A stretch of 37,011 nt of DNA from Myxococcales bacterium SG8_38 (GCA_001303415.1 LJTN01000026.1:1-37011), one strand, 5' to 3'. Shown: positions 9,170 through 18,269, counted from the first letter of the stretch. A program made the numbers and translations. The notes: generated by a model from the letters alone, not told the origin.

Positions 9170-10851
9170 GAGCCCTCCGCGTTTCGCACCCGGAATTCCT
9201 CACTCTTCACCAGCTCGATGATCAGGGCTTCGATCGCGAGCCCGTCCACGGACGCATCACCCAGATCTTGAATCAAGTCCAAGTCGGAGCCCGCCGTGCT
9301 CCGACCGAGGGCGTACTCGAGCCAGTGCTTCGAATAGCAGTCGTGCGCTTGCACGCGATCGGCAACCGCCCCCATGAGCTCTTCTGCGCCATCGAATGCA
9401 ACCGGCCCATCCTCGAACTCGAAGCTGCCGCTCGAGTCGACCGGTAGCCCGAGCTCCTCGGTCCGGTACTGGCCGAAGCCGTCGAAGCTTTCGAAAGCGA
9501 ATCCGACGGGGTTGATGAAGGTGCCATGGCAGCTCGCGCCGCAGGTGCCCGGTCCGGTGTGCATCTCGATTCGCTCTCGCGAGGTCATCGTCGTGCCGTC
9601 GTCTGAGGGAATCGGCGGCAGGGCGTCCGGCGGCGGCGGAAGCTCCGTGCACAGGATTCGGTGGTTGATGAAGACCCCGCGGTGGATCGAGCCGGTGAGC
9701 CCTCCATGCGATGCCAGGAATCCGAGCTGCGTGAGCAGACCCCCGCGCTCGGGATGGTCCACCGAGTCGAAATCCGCGCGCGAAAAGCTCTCGCCGAAAG
9801 CGCCTTCGAGCCCATAAATCGCCGCAAGCCCGTCGTTCACGAACGTGTAGGGCGCCGTGAGCAACTCAGCCAGGCTGCCGCTCTCCTCGAGCACGACGCT
9901 CTCGACGAAGAGCCGGGCTTCCTCGTACATGTCTGCCCCGACGCCCTGGTAGTACAGGGGAAACTCGTTCGGATCCTTGCTCAGGCTTCGATAGAGATCC
10001 CAGTTGAGGAGCTGGGCGTGAAATCGTTCGACCATGGCTCGGCCCCGCGGATCGTCGAGCATGCGGGCGGCTTGGGCTGCCACTTGCTCTGGCGTATGGA
10101 GCGCGCCCCGTTCGGCCTCGCCGAGTAGCACGTCATCCGGCATCGTGTTCCAGATCATGTACGAGAGGCGTGAGGCGATCTCGAAGTCGCCGAGCTCGAC
10201 TGCATCGCCGGTCTGGCTCACTCCGAGCTCGACGCGATAGAGGAAGTGAGGCGACTGAAGGAGCGCCTCGAGCACGATGCGCACCCCGCTCGCGAAGGAA
10301 TCCATACCCGGAAAATGCGCGGGACCCTCGCCGAACAAGATCGCGTGGGCCTCGAGCTCCTCGGCGGTGAGCGTCCGCCGATAGGCGCGCCGACCCAGAT
10401 CGCGCACGACGGCGCGTGCACGTTCGGCGGCATCGCTCGGCAGGCCGTCTGGTAGCAATCGGTCGAGCGCCGCCGGATCGGTCGTCACCGCTTCGGCCAA
10501 CTGCTCCGCGGACGCCTGGTAGTCGCTCCACAGATCGCTGCTGACGCGGAGCGCGCGTGCATTGTTGTCGAAGAAGCTGAGCCGCGTGTCGGGCTCGAAC
10601 GTGCCCGACAGATTGGGTTGCTGGTCGAGGCGAAGCAGATCCCGGACCGTGTTCTCCCACTGCGCATGGGTGAGGCGCGGAAACGCGGTCGCTGCCGCAA
10701 GCTCGCCGGTTGCCCCGCAGACCGACCGGCCGCACTGAGGCTCGGACGAGCCATCGGTGCCGCCGCCGCTCGGATCACCTCCGCTATCGCCAATCGCGCC
10801 GCTGCATGCTCCGAGCAAAAGGACGCCGCCGACTGCTAGCCATCGAATCAT
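9166..10851 (-). CDS. DUF1592/DUF1588-type lipoprotein (DUF1587-1595-1592-1588-1585 architecture)
   Basis: This is a 561-residue lipoprotein, with a signal ending LLGAC at Cys16. It has the multi-domain layout found in planctomycete and myxobacterial proteins that pair with DUF1552. The order is: DUF1587-like FPRLTHAQWENTVRDLL near residue 60, DUF1595 (about 150-210), DUF1592 (about 220-345), DUF1588 (about 360-460) and DUF1585 at the C-terminus. The DUF1588 part has CGASCHG followed by NPVGFAFE. Related proteins often have a CxxCH haem-like motif here; the spacing in this one is CxxxCH. Biochemical function is unestablished. It is the first gene of the operon, with the DUF1552 gene overlapping its stop. 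A promoter-like pair lies just upstream. Confidence 0.88.
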   Translation of the reverse strand: MIRWLAVGGVLLLGACSGAIGDSGGDPSGGGTDGSSEPQCGRSVCGATGELAAATAFPRLTHAQWENTVRDLLRLDQQPNLSGTFEPDTRLSFFDNNARALRVSSDLWSDYQASAEQLAEAVTTDPAALDRLLPDGLPSDAAERARAVVRDLGRRAYRRTLTAEELEAHAILFGEGPAHFPGMDSFASGVRIVLEALLQSPHFLYRVELGVSQTGDAVELGDFEIASRLSYMIWNTMPDDVLLGEAERGALHTPEQVAAQAARMLDDPRGRAMVERFHAQLLNWDLYRSLSKDPNEFPLYYQGVGADMYEEARLFVESVVLEESGSLAELLTAPYTFVNDGLAAIYGLEGAFGESFSRADFDSVDHPERGGLLTQLGFLASHGGLTGSIHRGVFINHRILCTELPPPPDALPPIPSDDGTTMTSRERIEMHTGPGTCGASCHGTFINPVGFAFESFDGFGQYRTEELGLPVDSSGSFEFEDGPVAFDGAEELMGAVADRVQAHDCYSKHWLEYALGRSTAGSDLDLIQDLGDASVDGLAIEALIIELVKSEEFRVRNAEGS

Positions 10852-10874
10852 GGGGTTAACCCTTAGGGATAATG

Positions 10875-10902
10875 TCTATACCCAGCAGGATGTAGGTGTC
10901 TA
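10875..10902 (-). promoter_or_regulatory. Candidate sigma70-type promoter for the DUF1592-DUF1552 operon
   Basis: On the minus strand TAGACA (10902-10897) and TATAGA (10880-10875) are separated by 16 bases and lie 24 bases upstream of the DUF1592 start codon. This is a reasonable -35/-10 pair in otherwise GC-rich DNA. A perfect palindrome GGGTTAACCC (10853-10862) sits between the promoter and the start codon. These are motif reads only. Confidence 0.4.
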
Positions 10903-10953
10903 GTCTCCGTGCGACGTACACGGTCGCGACGCCTCGCTGAAGAGCCGTGCTAA

Positions 10954-11823
10954 TTGCGGGGCGTGAATTGCGACGGTCTTCTCGAGCGGCTCGATCTGGA
11001 GCGATTGGACAGCGATTTGTTTCGTGGCTTCAGCCCTCGAGACGGTCGGCCACGCATTTTTGGAGGTCTCGTCGCGGCGCAGTCGCTCGTCGGAGCCTGT
11101 CGAACGGTGGAAGGCCGGATCGCGCACTCGCTGCACGGGTACTTTCTGCGCGAGGGCGACACCTCCGTCCCCGTCCTCTATCACGTCGATCGCATTCGAG
11201 ACGGTCGATCGTTTGCGACTCGCCGCGTCGTGGCGAAGCAGCATGGCAAGGCCATCTTCAACATGTCGGTGTCGTTTCAAGCGCCCGAGGAGGGCCTCAG
11301 CCACCAAGCGGCCATGCCAGAGGCGCCTCCGCCCGAAACGGTGCCGACCAACGAGGAGCGGCTGCGCGCCTACCAAGCGCGATCCGATCACCCTGCATTC
11401 GAGTTCCTGCTATCGCTCGACCGGCCGATCGAGAGACGCGAAGTCGAGCACGTCGACCTGCTCGAGCCGAAGCCGCACACCGGCATCCACCGCACCTGGT
11501 TCCGAGCGCGCTGCAAGCTCGGCGACGACGACGTTCTGCACCAGGCGATCCTGACCTACGCGAGCGACTATGGGCTGCTCGAAGCCGCGTTCAATCAGCA
11601 CGGGCACAGCTTCCTGACCGAAACGCTGATCCTCGCGAGCCTCGATCATGCAGTTTGGTTTCATCGGCCCTTTCGCGCCGACCAATGGCTTCTCTATGTA
11701 ACCCAGAGCCCGCGGACCGCCGGTGGCCGCGGACTGAACTTCGGCCACATCTACGCTCAGGATGGCGCGCTCGTCGCGTCGGTTGCGCAAGAGGGATTGA
11801 TGCGAATCCGAAAGCACAAATGA
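10954..11823 (+). CDS. tesB: Acyl-CoA thioesterase II
   Basis: This is a 289-residue double hot-dog thioesterase that hydrolyses acyl-CoA to free fatty acid and CoA in the cytoplasm. The N-terminal hot-dog has LFRGFSP and IFGGLVAAQSL. The C-terminal hot-dog has SDYGLLEA (Asp205), ASLDHAVWFHRPF (Ser229) and SVAQEGLMR (Gln279). These match the Asp/Thr/Gln triad of E. coli TesB (204/228/278), with Ser conservatively replacing Thr. The TTG start at 10954 keeps residue numbering within one of E. coli TesB; a GTG at 10963 is an alternative. Its stop overlaps the start of the channel gene (ATGA), so the two are coupled, although no functional link is obvious. Confidence 0.93.
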   Translation: MRGVNCDGLLERLDLERLDSDLFRGFSPRDGRPRIFGGLVAAQSLVGACRTVEGRIAHSLHGYFLREGDTSVPVLYHVDRIRDGRSFATRRVVAKQHGKAIFNMSVSFQAPEEGLSHQAAMPEAPPPETVPTNEERLRAYQARSDHPAFEFLLSLDRPIERREVEHVDLLEPKPHTGIHRTWFRARCKLGDDDVLHQAILTYASDYGLLEAAFNQHGHSFLTETLILASLDHAVWFHRPFRADQWLLYVTQSPRTAGGRGLNFGHIYAQDGALVASVAQEGLMRIRKHK

Positions 11824-14800
11824 CGAGTCGAGCCATCAATTCTTGGGTGCTCGCGAAGGCAGCGTGGCTCCTGACGCTGGCGGCGGTGTTGCCGGCGGCG
11901 GCCCAGCCAGGCCCCCTACCGATACCCTCCGAGGAGCCCGCGCCTGCCGGTGCATCGCCCCAGCTCGCCGAGATCAAGCAGAAGGCGCAGGAGCTTCGCA
12001 CGCGGCTCGAGGAATGGCAGGCCAAGTCAAACGAGTACATACGAGCTGCAGAAGAGGCGGAGACGCGCATCGAGCTACTCGAAGAAGAGATCGCGGAGCT
12101 CAAGCAACGAAAAGAGCTGACGGTCCCAGAAGGTGCGACGGCCGCCGACCTTGACGTGCAGCTCGTCGAAGCCGAGCAAGAGTTGGCTTTGGCGCGACGG
12201 GAGGCTGCGGAGCTCGACGCCGAAGCCGAGATGCGCTCGGAGCGGCGTAAGAAGATTCCCGAGTTGCTCTCCCTCGCGAGGCAGCGCCTCAAGGAGCTCG
12301 AGACGACGCCTCCGGCAACAAGCGGTGATCCAGCGGTCGCCCAGGCGCTTGTCGACCTGCGCACGTTGAGACAGGCGGTTCAGCGAACGGAGATCGAAGC
12401 CTACGAGAACGAGCTCGCGAGTTACGACGTGCGCGGGGCGGTTTTGGCAAAGAGGCGAGATCGAGCGACCTTGCAGATCGCTCGCTACGAGTCCTTGAGC
12501 CAACAGCTGCGCGACGAAAAGCAGCGACTCGAACAGCTCGAGATCGAGCGCGAGAAGGAGGCCGCGAAACGGCTCATGGAGGAGCTGACGGCACTCCCCG
12601 ACGAATTCCGGCAGACCCTCCAGGAGCTCTATCAACGCAACGACGCGCTGGCGTCCTTGTGGGCTGGTGACGAGGGGCTGCACGCCCAAATTCGCGACGT
12701 GAGCGAAAAGCTCTCCCGCGCCGAGGCCAAAGTGGCTTCAATCGAGGCGGAGCTCACGCGACTCGCAGCTCGAGTGGAGGCAGTCGGGCTGGCTGATTCG
12801 GTGGGCGCGCTCTTGCGACAGCATCGTGCGGAGGCGCCCGACATCGGGATGTACCGCCGCTTTGTACGCATGCGCAAAGAGCAAATTGGCGATGTGCAGC
12901 TTCAGCAGATTCGCCTGCGTGAGCAGCGGCAAGCGCTGGCGGACATCGACGCCCTGGTCGACGAGGTGATGGCCTCCATCGACGAGCCGATTCCCGAAAA
13001 GGAACGTCAGGAGATCGAGCGGCTCCTACGCCAGCTCTTCGAGACCCAACGCAAGTACATGGACGCGCTTCTCGAAGGCTATGAGACCTACTTCCAAAAG
13101 CTCGTGGACTTCGACGCAAGTCAACAGGAGCTCATCGACCGCACCCAAGATCTCCTCGACTTCATCGACGAGCGGATCCTATGGATCCCCAGCGGAAAAG
13201 CGGTCCAACCCAAGCTATTATCCGACGGCCGCGACGCCATGGCTTGGCTCTTCGGGCCGACGTATTGGAGTCAGCTTGCGACCGGCTTCAGCGATGCGCT
13301 CACACGTCTTTGGCCGCTGAACGTCTTGGCCCTGGTGGCCGCGCTGCTCTTTTTCGTCCTCGCCCGGCCGATCAGACGTCGCATTCGAAGCCTCGGGGAC
13401 GAGGCCCGCGAGCCCGACTGCACCCGCATCGCACCCACGCTGCAAGCGCTCTGGCTCAGCCTTCTCTTGGCTGCCTGGTTGCCCGCGATCCTGGCGTACG
13501 TTGGATGGCGCCTCGGCGTTTCGCCGGTGGCCACGCAGTTCACCCGAAGCATTGCGCACGGCTTGGTCGTGACGGCGGTCTTTTGGGGGACGCTGCGTGT
13601 GAGTCGGCAGCTCGTCCGGCCGGGCGGGATTGCAGAGGCCCACTGCGGCTGGCCCGCGCCTGCGGCCCGGGCGCTTTGGCGCGATCTTCGATGGCTTGTG
13701 GCCATCACCGCCCCGCTCGTGCTCCTGATCTTCGTGTTCGAGATGCGCGGGGAGGATTTGTGGAGAGAATCGGTCGGCCGGGTCGCCTTCTTGGTCTCCA
13801 TGATTGCCGTCGCGGCGTTCAACTACGCTTCGTTGCGATCGGATCGCTCGCTCGGGCAGGTCCTGCGCGGACCGACACCCCGCTTCCGTTGGGTCTGGCG
13901 TGCGTTCCATCTGGCGGCCTTGCTCCTTCCGCTCCTTTTCGGCGCAGCCGCGCTCTACGGCTTCTATTGGACCGCGCTTCAGCTCGCGATTCGGCTGCAT
14001 TTCTCGTTCTTCTTCCTCTTCGCGCTGGTGATCGCCGTGCAGCTCTACACTCGCTGGTCGATGATCGCTGCGCGGCGCGCCGCGCTCGAGGAAGGCGAAG
14101 AGAAGCCGAGGCCTCCTCCCGCCACCATGGAGGTCACTCGGCTGATGATCGGTGCGGGCGTGCTCATCGGCATCGTCGGGCTTCTCGCCATTTGGGCCGA
14201 TCTCCTGCCAGCGACGCGCGTTCTCGAGCAGGTCGAGCTCTGGACCACGACGGAAAGGATCACCGTCTCCGAGGTCGATCCGTCCGGGGCGATGCGAGTT
14301 TCCACGGAGGACCGCGTCGTGGCCATCACGCTCGCGGATCTATTCCGCTCGCTCCTGTTGGCGCTGCTGACCCTGGCGTCCATGCGCGCGATTCCCGGGC
14401 TCCTCGAGGCGACGTTGTTGCGGCGGCTGGGTCCTGGGGAGCGCTACGCGTATTCGACCATCGCCAAATACGCGATTGTGCTGGCGGGCCTCACCCTCGC
14501 GTTCGACGCGCTCGGCGTCGGCTGGTCGAGCATCCAGTGGCTGGTGGCCGCGATTGGCTTGGGCCTCGGATTCGGGCTCCAAGAGATTTTCGCCAACTTC
14601 GTTTCGGGCTTGATCATCTTGTTCGAAAGGCCGATTCGGGTCGGTGATACGGTCACGGTCGGTGAGGTCAGCGGCACGGTATCGAAGATCCAGATCCGAG
14701 CCACCTGGATCACGGCCTTCGATCGCAAGGAGCTCGTCGTGCCCAACAAGGAGTTCGTGACGGGGCGCCTGATCAACTGGACGCTCTCCGATCAGGTGCT

Positions 14801-15131
14801 TCGCGTAGAGATCCCCGTGGGCATCGCCTACGGCTCCGACACCGCCCGGGCGATCGAGGTGCTTGAGCAGGTTGCGCGTGACTCCTGGCGAGTGCTCCAA
14901 GACCCACCGCCGCAGGTTTTGTTCCTCGGCTTCGGCGACAGCAGCCTCTCGTTCGAGCTTCGGGTCTTCATACGTTCCGTCAACAACTTGCTGCCAGTCA
15001 AGCACGAGCTCCACATGAGCATCGACCAGGCGTTTCGCGAGGCTGGCATCGAGATCGCCTTCCCGCAGCGGGATCTGCACGTTCGCTCGCTCCCCGCGGG
15101 TTGGCGCCCGCCGCCTAGTCCGAGCGAGTGA
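11820..15131 (+). CDS. MscK/KefA-type large mechanosensitive channel
   Basis: This is a 1103-residue channel of the MscS superfamily with MscK-like architecture. The start is the ATG at 11820, overlapping the tesB stop as ATGA. Only this start gives a proper signal peptide (hydrophobic AKAAWLLTLAAVLPAAAQ). The frame stays open upstream, but that part is a shadow of tesB. Residues about 45-440 are a Glu/Lys/Arg-rich periplasmic coiled coil. About 500-790 hold several transmembrane helices. The MscS core starts near residue 865, with the Gly/Ala-rich pore helix GLGLGFGLQEIFANFVSG and then ERPIRVGDTV of the beta domain. It releases osmolytes on hypo-osmotic shock; the large N-terminal part may tune gating. 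Confidence 0.92.
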   Translation: MTSRAINSWVLAKAAWLLTLAAVLPAAAQPGPLPIPSEEPAPAGASPQLAEIKQKAQELRTRLEEWQAKSNEYIRAAEEAETRIELLEEEIAELKQRKELTVPEGATAADLDVQLVEAEQELALARREAAELDAEAEMRSERRKKIPELLSLARQRLKELETTPPATSGDPAVAQALVDLRTLRQAVQRTEIEAYENELASYDVRGAVLAKRRDRATLQIARYESLSQQLRDEKQRLEQLEIEREKEAAKRLMEELTALPDEFRQTLQELYQRNDALASLWAGDEGLHAQIRDVSEKLSRAEAKVASIEAELTRLAARVEAVGLADSVGALLRQHRAEAPDIGMYRRFVRMRKEQIGDVQLQQIRLREQRQALADIDALVDEVMASIDEPIPEKERQEIERLLRQLFETQRKYMDALLEGYETYFQKLVDFDASQQELIDRTQDLLDFIDERILWIPSGKAVQPKLLSDGRDAMAWLFGPTYWSQLATGFSDALTRLWPLNVLALVAALLFFVLARPIRRRIRSLGDEAREPDCTRIAPTLQALWLSLLLAAWLPAILAYVGWRLGVSPVATQFTRSIAHGLVVTAVFWGTLRVSRQLVRPGGIAEAHCGWPAPAARALWRDLRWLVAITAPLVLLIFVFEMRGEDLWRESVGRVAFLVSMIAVAAFNYASLRSDRSLGQVLRGPTPRFRWVWRAFHLAALLLPLLFGAAALYGFYWTALQLAIRLHFSFFFLFALVIAVQLYTRWSMIAARRAALEEGEEKPRPPPATMEVTRLMIGAGVLIGIVGLLAIWADLLPATRVLEQVELWTTTERITVSEVDPSGAMRVSTEDRVVAITLADLFRSLLLALLTLASMRAIPGLLEATLLRRLGPGERYAYSTIAKYAIVLAGLTLAFDALGVGWSSIQWLVAAIGLGLGFGLQEIFANFVSGLIILFERPIRVGDTVTVGEVSGTVSKIQIRATWITAFDRKELVVPNKEFVTGRLINWTLSDQVLRVEIPVGIAYGSDTARAIEVLEQVARDSWRVLQDPPPQVLFLGFGDSSLSFELRVFIRSVNNLLPVKHELHMSIDQAFREAGIEIAFPQRDLHVRSLPAGWRPPPSPSE

Positions 15132-15159
15132 CGCCGGGGCCACGTTTCCCGGACTTCGG

Positions 15160-16134
15160 TCACTGAAGATTGTAGTTCATCATCACCGACTGCCCGCCGC
15201 GGCGGATCGAGATGTTGAACTTGTCTGCGGTCCTCAACGTCGTGTATGCGCCGAGGGCGGCGTCGGGGCTGCTCATCGGTTGTCCGTTGACGCTTTCCAA
15301 GATGTCGCCGTTTTGGAGCCCGAGCTTGGTCAGCAAGGTGTCGGGCCGAATGCCTCGTATCTCCAGGCCGACCGATTGCCCGTTCTCCATCTTCGGCGAC
15401 ACGGCGGCGATCCCGATCAGACGGCCGGCGCTGTCCAGCACCTTGTTGAGCATTGTGCGCGAGAGATTGTAGTTGGTGTCGTTGATCTTCTCGATGCCCT
15501 CGGCAATTTCCTCGTCGGTCAGGCCGGCGTTCCGATCTATGCTGGGCCCTCCGGGCGCGGGCTTCTCCTTCTTGGCTGCCACCGGCGGCGGAATCGGCTT
15601 CGGGCCCGCCTTGCCCTCGACCTCGAACATCGCCAGGCGGCAAAAGCCGCTCTTGCTCTGCAGGATCACGCTGTCCGACCGAATGGCGCGAATTCTCGAG
15701 CCGTCGACTTCGGAGCCCCCTTGATGGAGCCCCATCTTCTGGCTCGCGTCCACGATCGCAGCCAAAGAACGCTCCAGATCCCCCGGTAGCACCACGGTTC
15801 CGACGAGCCGCATCGTGCCCCTGCAGGGCGCTTCCACCTCTCCGAGCGGGACATCCTCGTCGGGAAGCGCGGGATCCGGGAGCGGAACGTCGGTCAAATC
15901 CCCCTGTGCCGAATCGAAGATGTTCCGCTGCAAGATGACGTTGGGATCGTGCCTGCGCGTGGTCAAAGTCGGCGCGATGGCTCTCGTGGACGGAATCGGC
16001 CCGTCCTCCGGCCTGCGGCTCAGCACTTGGGCGGAAAACAGGGCCGTGGCCGCTTGCGCGAGGAAGAACGCGCATGCCGCCAGCGTGCCCAAGAGGAGCA
16101 CGATTCTGAATCGGTCATTCGTGGCCGTCGCCAT
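15160..16134 (-). CDS. gspC: Type II secretion system protein GspC (PDZ type)
   Basis: This is a 324-residue inner-membrane component of the type II secretion system, which links the inner-membrane platform to the GspD secretin. There is one N-terminal membrane helix (about residues 9-34). A periplasmic homology region contains the typical RNIFDS sequence near residue 70 and two further strands with GTVV and SVILQ. A Lys/Pro-rich linker (about 180-200) follows. The C-terminal PDZ domain (about 225-324) has GIRPDTLLTKLGLQNGDILESVNG. The other gsp genes are not next to it in this window, which is unusual for the family but known for dispersed myxobacterial secretion genes. It is divergent from the CPBP gene, 58 bases apart. 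Confidence 0.88.
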   Translation of the reverse strand: MATATNDRFRIVLLLGTLAACAFFLAQAATALFSAQVLSRRPEDGPIPSTRAIAPTLTTRRHDPNVILQRNIFDSAQGDLTDVPLPDPALPDEDVPLGEVEAPCRGTMRLVGTVVLPGDLERSLAAIVDASQKMGLHQGGSEVDGSRIRAIRSDSVILQSKSGFCRLAMFEVEGKAGPKPIPPPVAAKKEKPAPGGPSIDRNAGLTDEEIAEGIEKINDTNYNLSRTMLNKVLDSAGRLIGIAAVSPKMENGQSVGLEIRGIRPDTLLTKLGLQNGDILESVNGQPMSSPDAALGAYTTLRTADKFNISIRRGGQSVMMNYNLQ

Positions 16135-16192
16135 GTTTACTCGAGCTTAGCCTACAATCGGCGTGGTCAATCGGTTATAGTCGCGCGCCCCG

Positions 16193-16996
16193 ATGCAGAC
16201 CATCAAGCTGTTCTTGCGGCGCGCCTTGCTGGACTCTTGGCGAGATGCGGACGCGCAGGCTGACGCAGCGGGTGCCGAGAGGCTCGACTGGCGACCGATC
16301 GTCGTGCTCGTCACCACGGCTGTGACGCTCACATTAGCCCAGTATTTTGGCGGCAACGCGACCTTTTCGAAGCTGGTGCCCTTCGATTCAAAGGTGTACG
16401 CGCGCGACGAATGGGACCTTCTCGCAAGAGCCTGGTGGTCTGGGACGCGCGTGATCACCTATGTCGTGATCCCCATGCTGACCATCGTTCTCATGCCTGG
16501 AGAGCGCGTCCGTGACTACTATCTGTCATTTCGCGGCTTCCGCCGTCATCTATGGATCTATGTCGGCCTCTACCTGCTCGTGTTGCCCGCGGTGCTCTTC
16601 GTGGCGACGAAAGAACAATTCCTCGCCACGTACCCGTTCTACAAGTACGCCAATCAGTCGTGGGGCCACTTCGTTCGATGGCAGATACTCTACGCGGTGC
16701 AGTTCATGGCGCTCGAGTTCTTCTTTCGCGGCTACATGCTGCAGGGCCTGAGACATAAGTTCGGCTACGGTGCGATCTTCGTGATGGTCGTTCCATACTG
16801 CATGATTCATTACCCTAAGCCGCTGCCCGAGACGCTCGGCGCCATCTTTGCAGGCATTGCCCTAGGAACGCTGGCCATGCGTACGCGATCGATCTGGGGA
16901 GGCGTGCTCATCCACGTCGGGGTTGCGCTGACCATGGATTGGCTGGCGGTCGCGCAGTGCCCTCCGGCGTCCGAAGGCCCTTGCGGCTCGCGCTAG
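16193..16996 (+). CDS. CPBP-family intramembrane protein (CAAX protease-like), first motif Glu missing
   Basis: This is a 267-residue polytopic membrane protein of the CPBP/Abi family (PF02517), related to CAAX prenyl proteases and bacteriocin-processing enzymes. The family motifs are recognisable: LEFFFRGYM (usually EExxxR, but the first Glu is Leu here), YCMIH (F/YxxxH) and a final HVGVALTMD. At least six hydrophobic segments are visible. Loss of one motif-1 Glu may mean altered or lost proteolysis, although the second Glu and the Arg remain. TATAGT at 16176-16181 could be a -10 box, placing the ATG at 16193 almost at the transcript start. Its stop overlaps the convergent Rieske gene by 4 bases. 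Confidence 0.75.
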   Translation: MQTIKLFLRRALLDSWRDADAQADAAGAERLDWRPIVVLVTTAVTLTLAQYFGGNATFSKLVPFDSKVYARDEWDLLARAWWSGTRVITYVVIPMLTIVLMPGERVRDYYLSFRGFRRHLWIYVGLYLLVLPAVLFVATKEQFLATYPFYKYANQSWGHFVRWQILYAVQFMALEFFFRGYMLQGLRHKFGYGAIFVMVVPYCMIHYPKPLPETLGAIFAGIALGTLAMRTRSIWGGVLIHVGVALTMDWLAVAQCPPASEGPCGSR

Positions 16997-17955
16997 CCCG
17001 GCTCGTAAAACTGCCTCGCCCACCGGCGAAACTTGGCGATGGGGCCGTCACCCGGAATCAGCGCTGGGACCTCGAGGGGAATGCGGTGCTCCCAGATCTC
17101 CTTATCCTGAAGCACGTCCGACACGATGAACCCGTGGACCAGTTGGATCTGGGCCCGAGTCGCCGCGCGCCAGGGGAAGGGGACCCCGCGAATCGCTTTG
17201 GGCACGAAGGGAGGCGGGATCTCCGAGCTCACGCCGATCCCGAAGGTCATCGTGTCCTGGTCGAGCTGCGTTGCGGTGAGGAGCACGCGGTAGTGGATTC
17301 CCAACTTGGGTACGCGCAGGTCGGTGACCGACAAGCCGAGCCCGTGAACCGCCGTGTCGAACGTGGATTGGAGGTCGGTGAACGGAAGGAACGGATTGCG
17401 TCGAGTGAATCCAAACCTCGAGTAGAGGTGCGGTCCCTCGATTCGGAGCGTGGGATCTTCCAGGTCCGAGTACCCGTGGACGGCGGCGAAATGGCCGTAG
17501 TCGACCGAGTTCTCGGCCACGTCCTGGACGTGACCCTTGAGCAGGAGCACTTTGGTGACGGGTTCGGTCCAACCGGTGGTTTCATACCGAGGGAGCTCCC
17601 AGCTCGGGGTTGAATCATCCGAGGCGGCGTACACGAAAATGCAGCCGAGCTGCTCGATGACCGGCCAAGCGCGTATTGAGAGCTTCACCTCGGGGTTTCC
17701 GGGATACTCCGAGCCCACGCATGTCCCCCGTGCATCGAACCGTAGGCCGTGAAACGGACATCGAAGGGCACCATCGACCACGCGGCCGCCGTGCCCGAGG
17801 TGCGCGCCCATGTGCGGGCAGTGCGGATCGACCACCGCAGCGACCCCTCGTGCGTCGCGAAAGGCGACCACCTCCCGGCCGTTGATACGAAAGACCGACA
17901 CCTCGCGTCGAGACAGCTCGGCGCTGGTTGCGATCCGGAACCAGCCCGACGGCAT
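16993..17955 (-). CDS. Rieske [2Fe-2S] oxygenase, sterol-type candidate (KshA/DAF-36/SdmA-like)
   Basis: This is a 320-residue oxygenase component of a Rieske non-haem iron system. The ATG at 17955 is chosen because GGAG lies 7 bases upstream; a TTG at 17985 overlaps the ferredoxin stop. The Rieske cluster ligands are Cys46, His48, Cys66 and His69 (CPHM then CPFHG). The mononuclear iron site is D-x2-H-x4-H: Asp152, His155 and His160 in [13 protein letters not shown]. This layout is shared by KshA (3-ketosteroid 9alpha-hydroxylase), DAF-36/Neverland cholesterol 7-desaturase and bacterial sterol C4-demethylase SdmA; I cannot separate these by eye. The gene follows a ferredoxin and lies opposite TetR-CYP51-CPI, so a sterol substrate is the best inference. 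A C4-methyl oxidation role would fit the NSDHL-like gene downstream in the cluster. Confidence 0.82.
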   Translation of the reverse strand: MPSGWFRIATSAELSRREVSVFRINGREVVAFRDARGVAAVVDPHCPHMGAHLGHGGRVVDGALRCPFHGLRFDARGTCVGSEYPGNPEVKLSIRAWPVIEQLGCIFVYAASDDSTPSWELPRYETTGWTEPVTKVLLLKGHVQDVAENSVDYGHFAAVHGYSDLEDPTLRIEGPHLYSRFGFTRRNPFLPFTDLQSTFDTAVHGLGLSVTDLRVPKLGIHYRVLLTATQLDQDTMTFGIGVSSEIPPPFVPKAIRGVPFPWRAATRAQIQLVHGFIVSDVLQDKEIWEHRIPLEVPALIPGDGPIAKFRRWARQFYEPG

Positions 17956-17981
17956 CGGCAATCTCCGCTTTGGCCGCCCGT

Positions 17982-18173
17982 TCAATCTTCGAGACTAATC
18001 GCGCCCGTCGGGCAATATTTGACGGCCAGCTCGACCTGCTCCCGAAACCGCTCGGGCGGCTCTTCCTGAAGGACCGTCAGAAACCCTTTGTCATCGACCT
18101 GAAAAATCTCGGGGGCTTCGCCCATACAGTTGGCGTGTCCCTGGCAAAGGTCGAAATCCACTTTGATTCGCAT
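17982..18173 (-). CDS. 3Fe-4S ferredoxin, P450-partner type
   Basis: This is a 63-residue soluble ferredoxin. Ligands are Cys10, Cys16 and Cys54 (CQGHANC and YCPTGAI). His13 occupies the place where 4Fe-4S ferredoxins have cysteine, which is the mark of the single 3Fe-4S ferredoxins that feed bacterial P450s such as mycobacterial CYP51. The ATG at 18173 has a GAGGAAG ribosome-binding site about 8 bases upstream. It is the first gene of a minus-strand unit with the Rieske gene. The divergent unit contains the CYP51-like P450, so this protein may supply electrons to the P450, the Rieske oxygenase or both. A TATGAT -10-like box lies upstream at 18211-18216 (minus strand). Confidence 0.93.
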   Translation of the reverse strand: MRIKVDFDLCQGHANCMGEAPEIFQVDDKGFLTVLQEEPPERFREQVELAVKYCPTGAISLED

Positions 18174-18210
18174 CGGCTGTTCTTCCTCTCTCGGAGCCCG
18201 AAAGGCCCGC

Positions 18211-18257
18211 CGATCATACCTCTAGAATAAAGTTTCAAAAAAAAGAATTATATTCTA
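18211..18257. promoter_or_regulatory. AT-rich divergent promoter/operator between ferredoxin-Rieske and TetR-CYP51 units
   Basis: This short AT-rich stretch stands out from its GC-rich surroundings. TAGAATA (18221-18227) and TATTCTA (18251-18257) are inverted repeats 23 bases apart. The right side also forms the 13-base palindrome AGAATTATATTCT (18244-18256). TATGAT on the minus strand (18216-18211) is a good -10 box for the ferredoxin gene, and TATATT (18249-18254) could serve the TetR gene. The likely ligand is the TetR protein encoded just downstream, giving co-ordinate control of both units; this is inferred from position and symmetry. Confidence 0.5.
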
Positions 18258-18269
18258 AACTCGCTTCCG

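Noticed and set aside
10947..11819. A 291-codon upstream extension of the mechanosensitive channel frame, open through the whole tesB gene.
   Set aside because: It lies in another frame of a clear tesB gene, has Arg/Ser/Ala-rich shadow composition, and would bury the real signal peptide that begins at the ATG at 11820.
13181..14647. A 488-codon frame inside the channel gene.
   Set aside because: The translation is Arg/Ala/Gly-rich shadow sequence; the MscS pore and beta-domain motifs are in the other frame.
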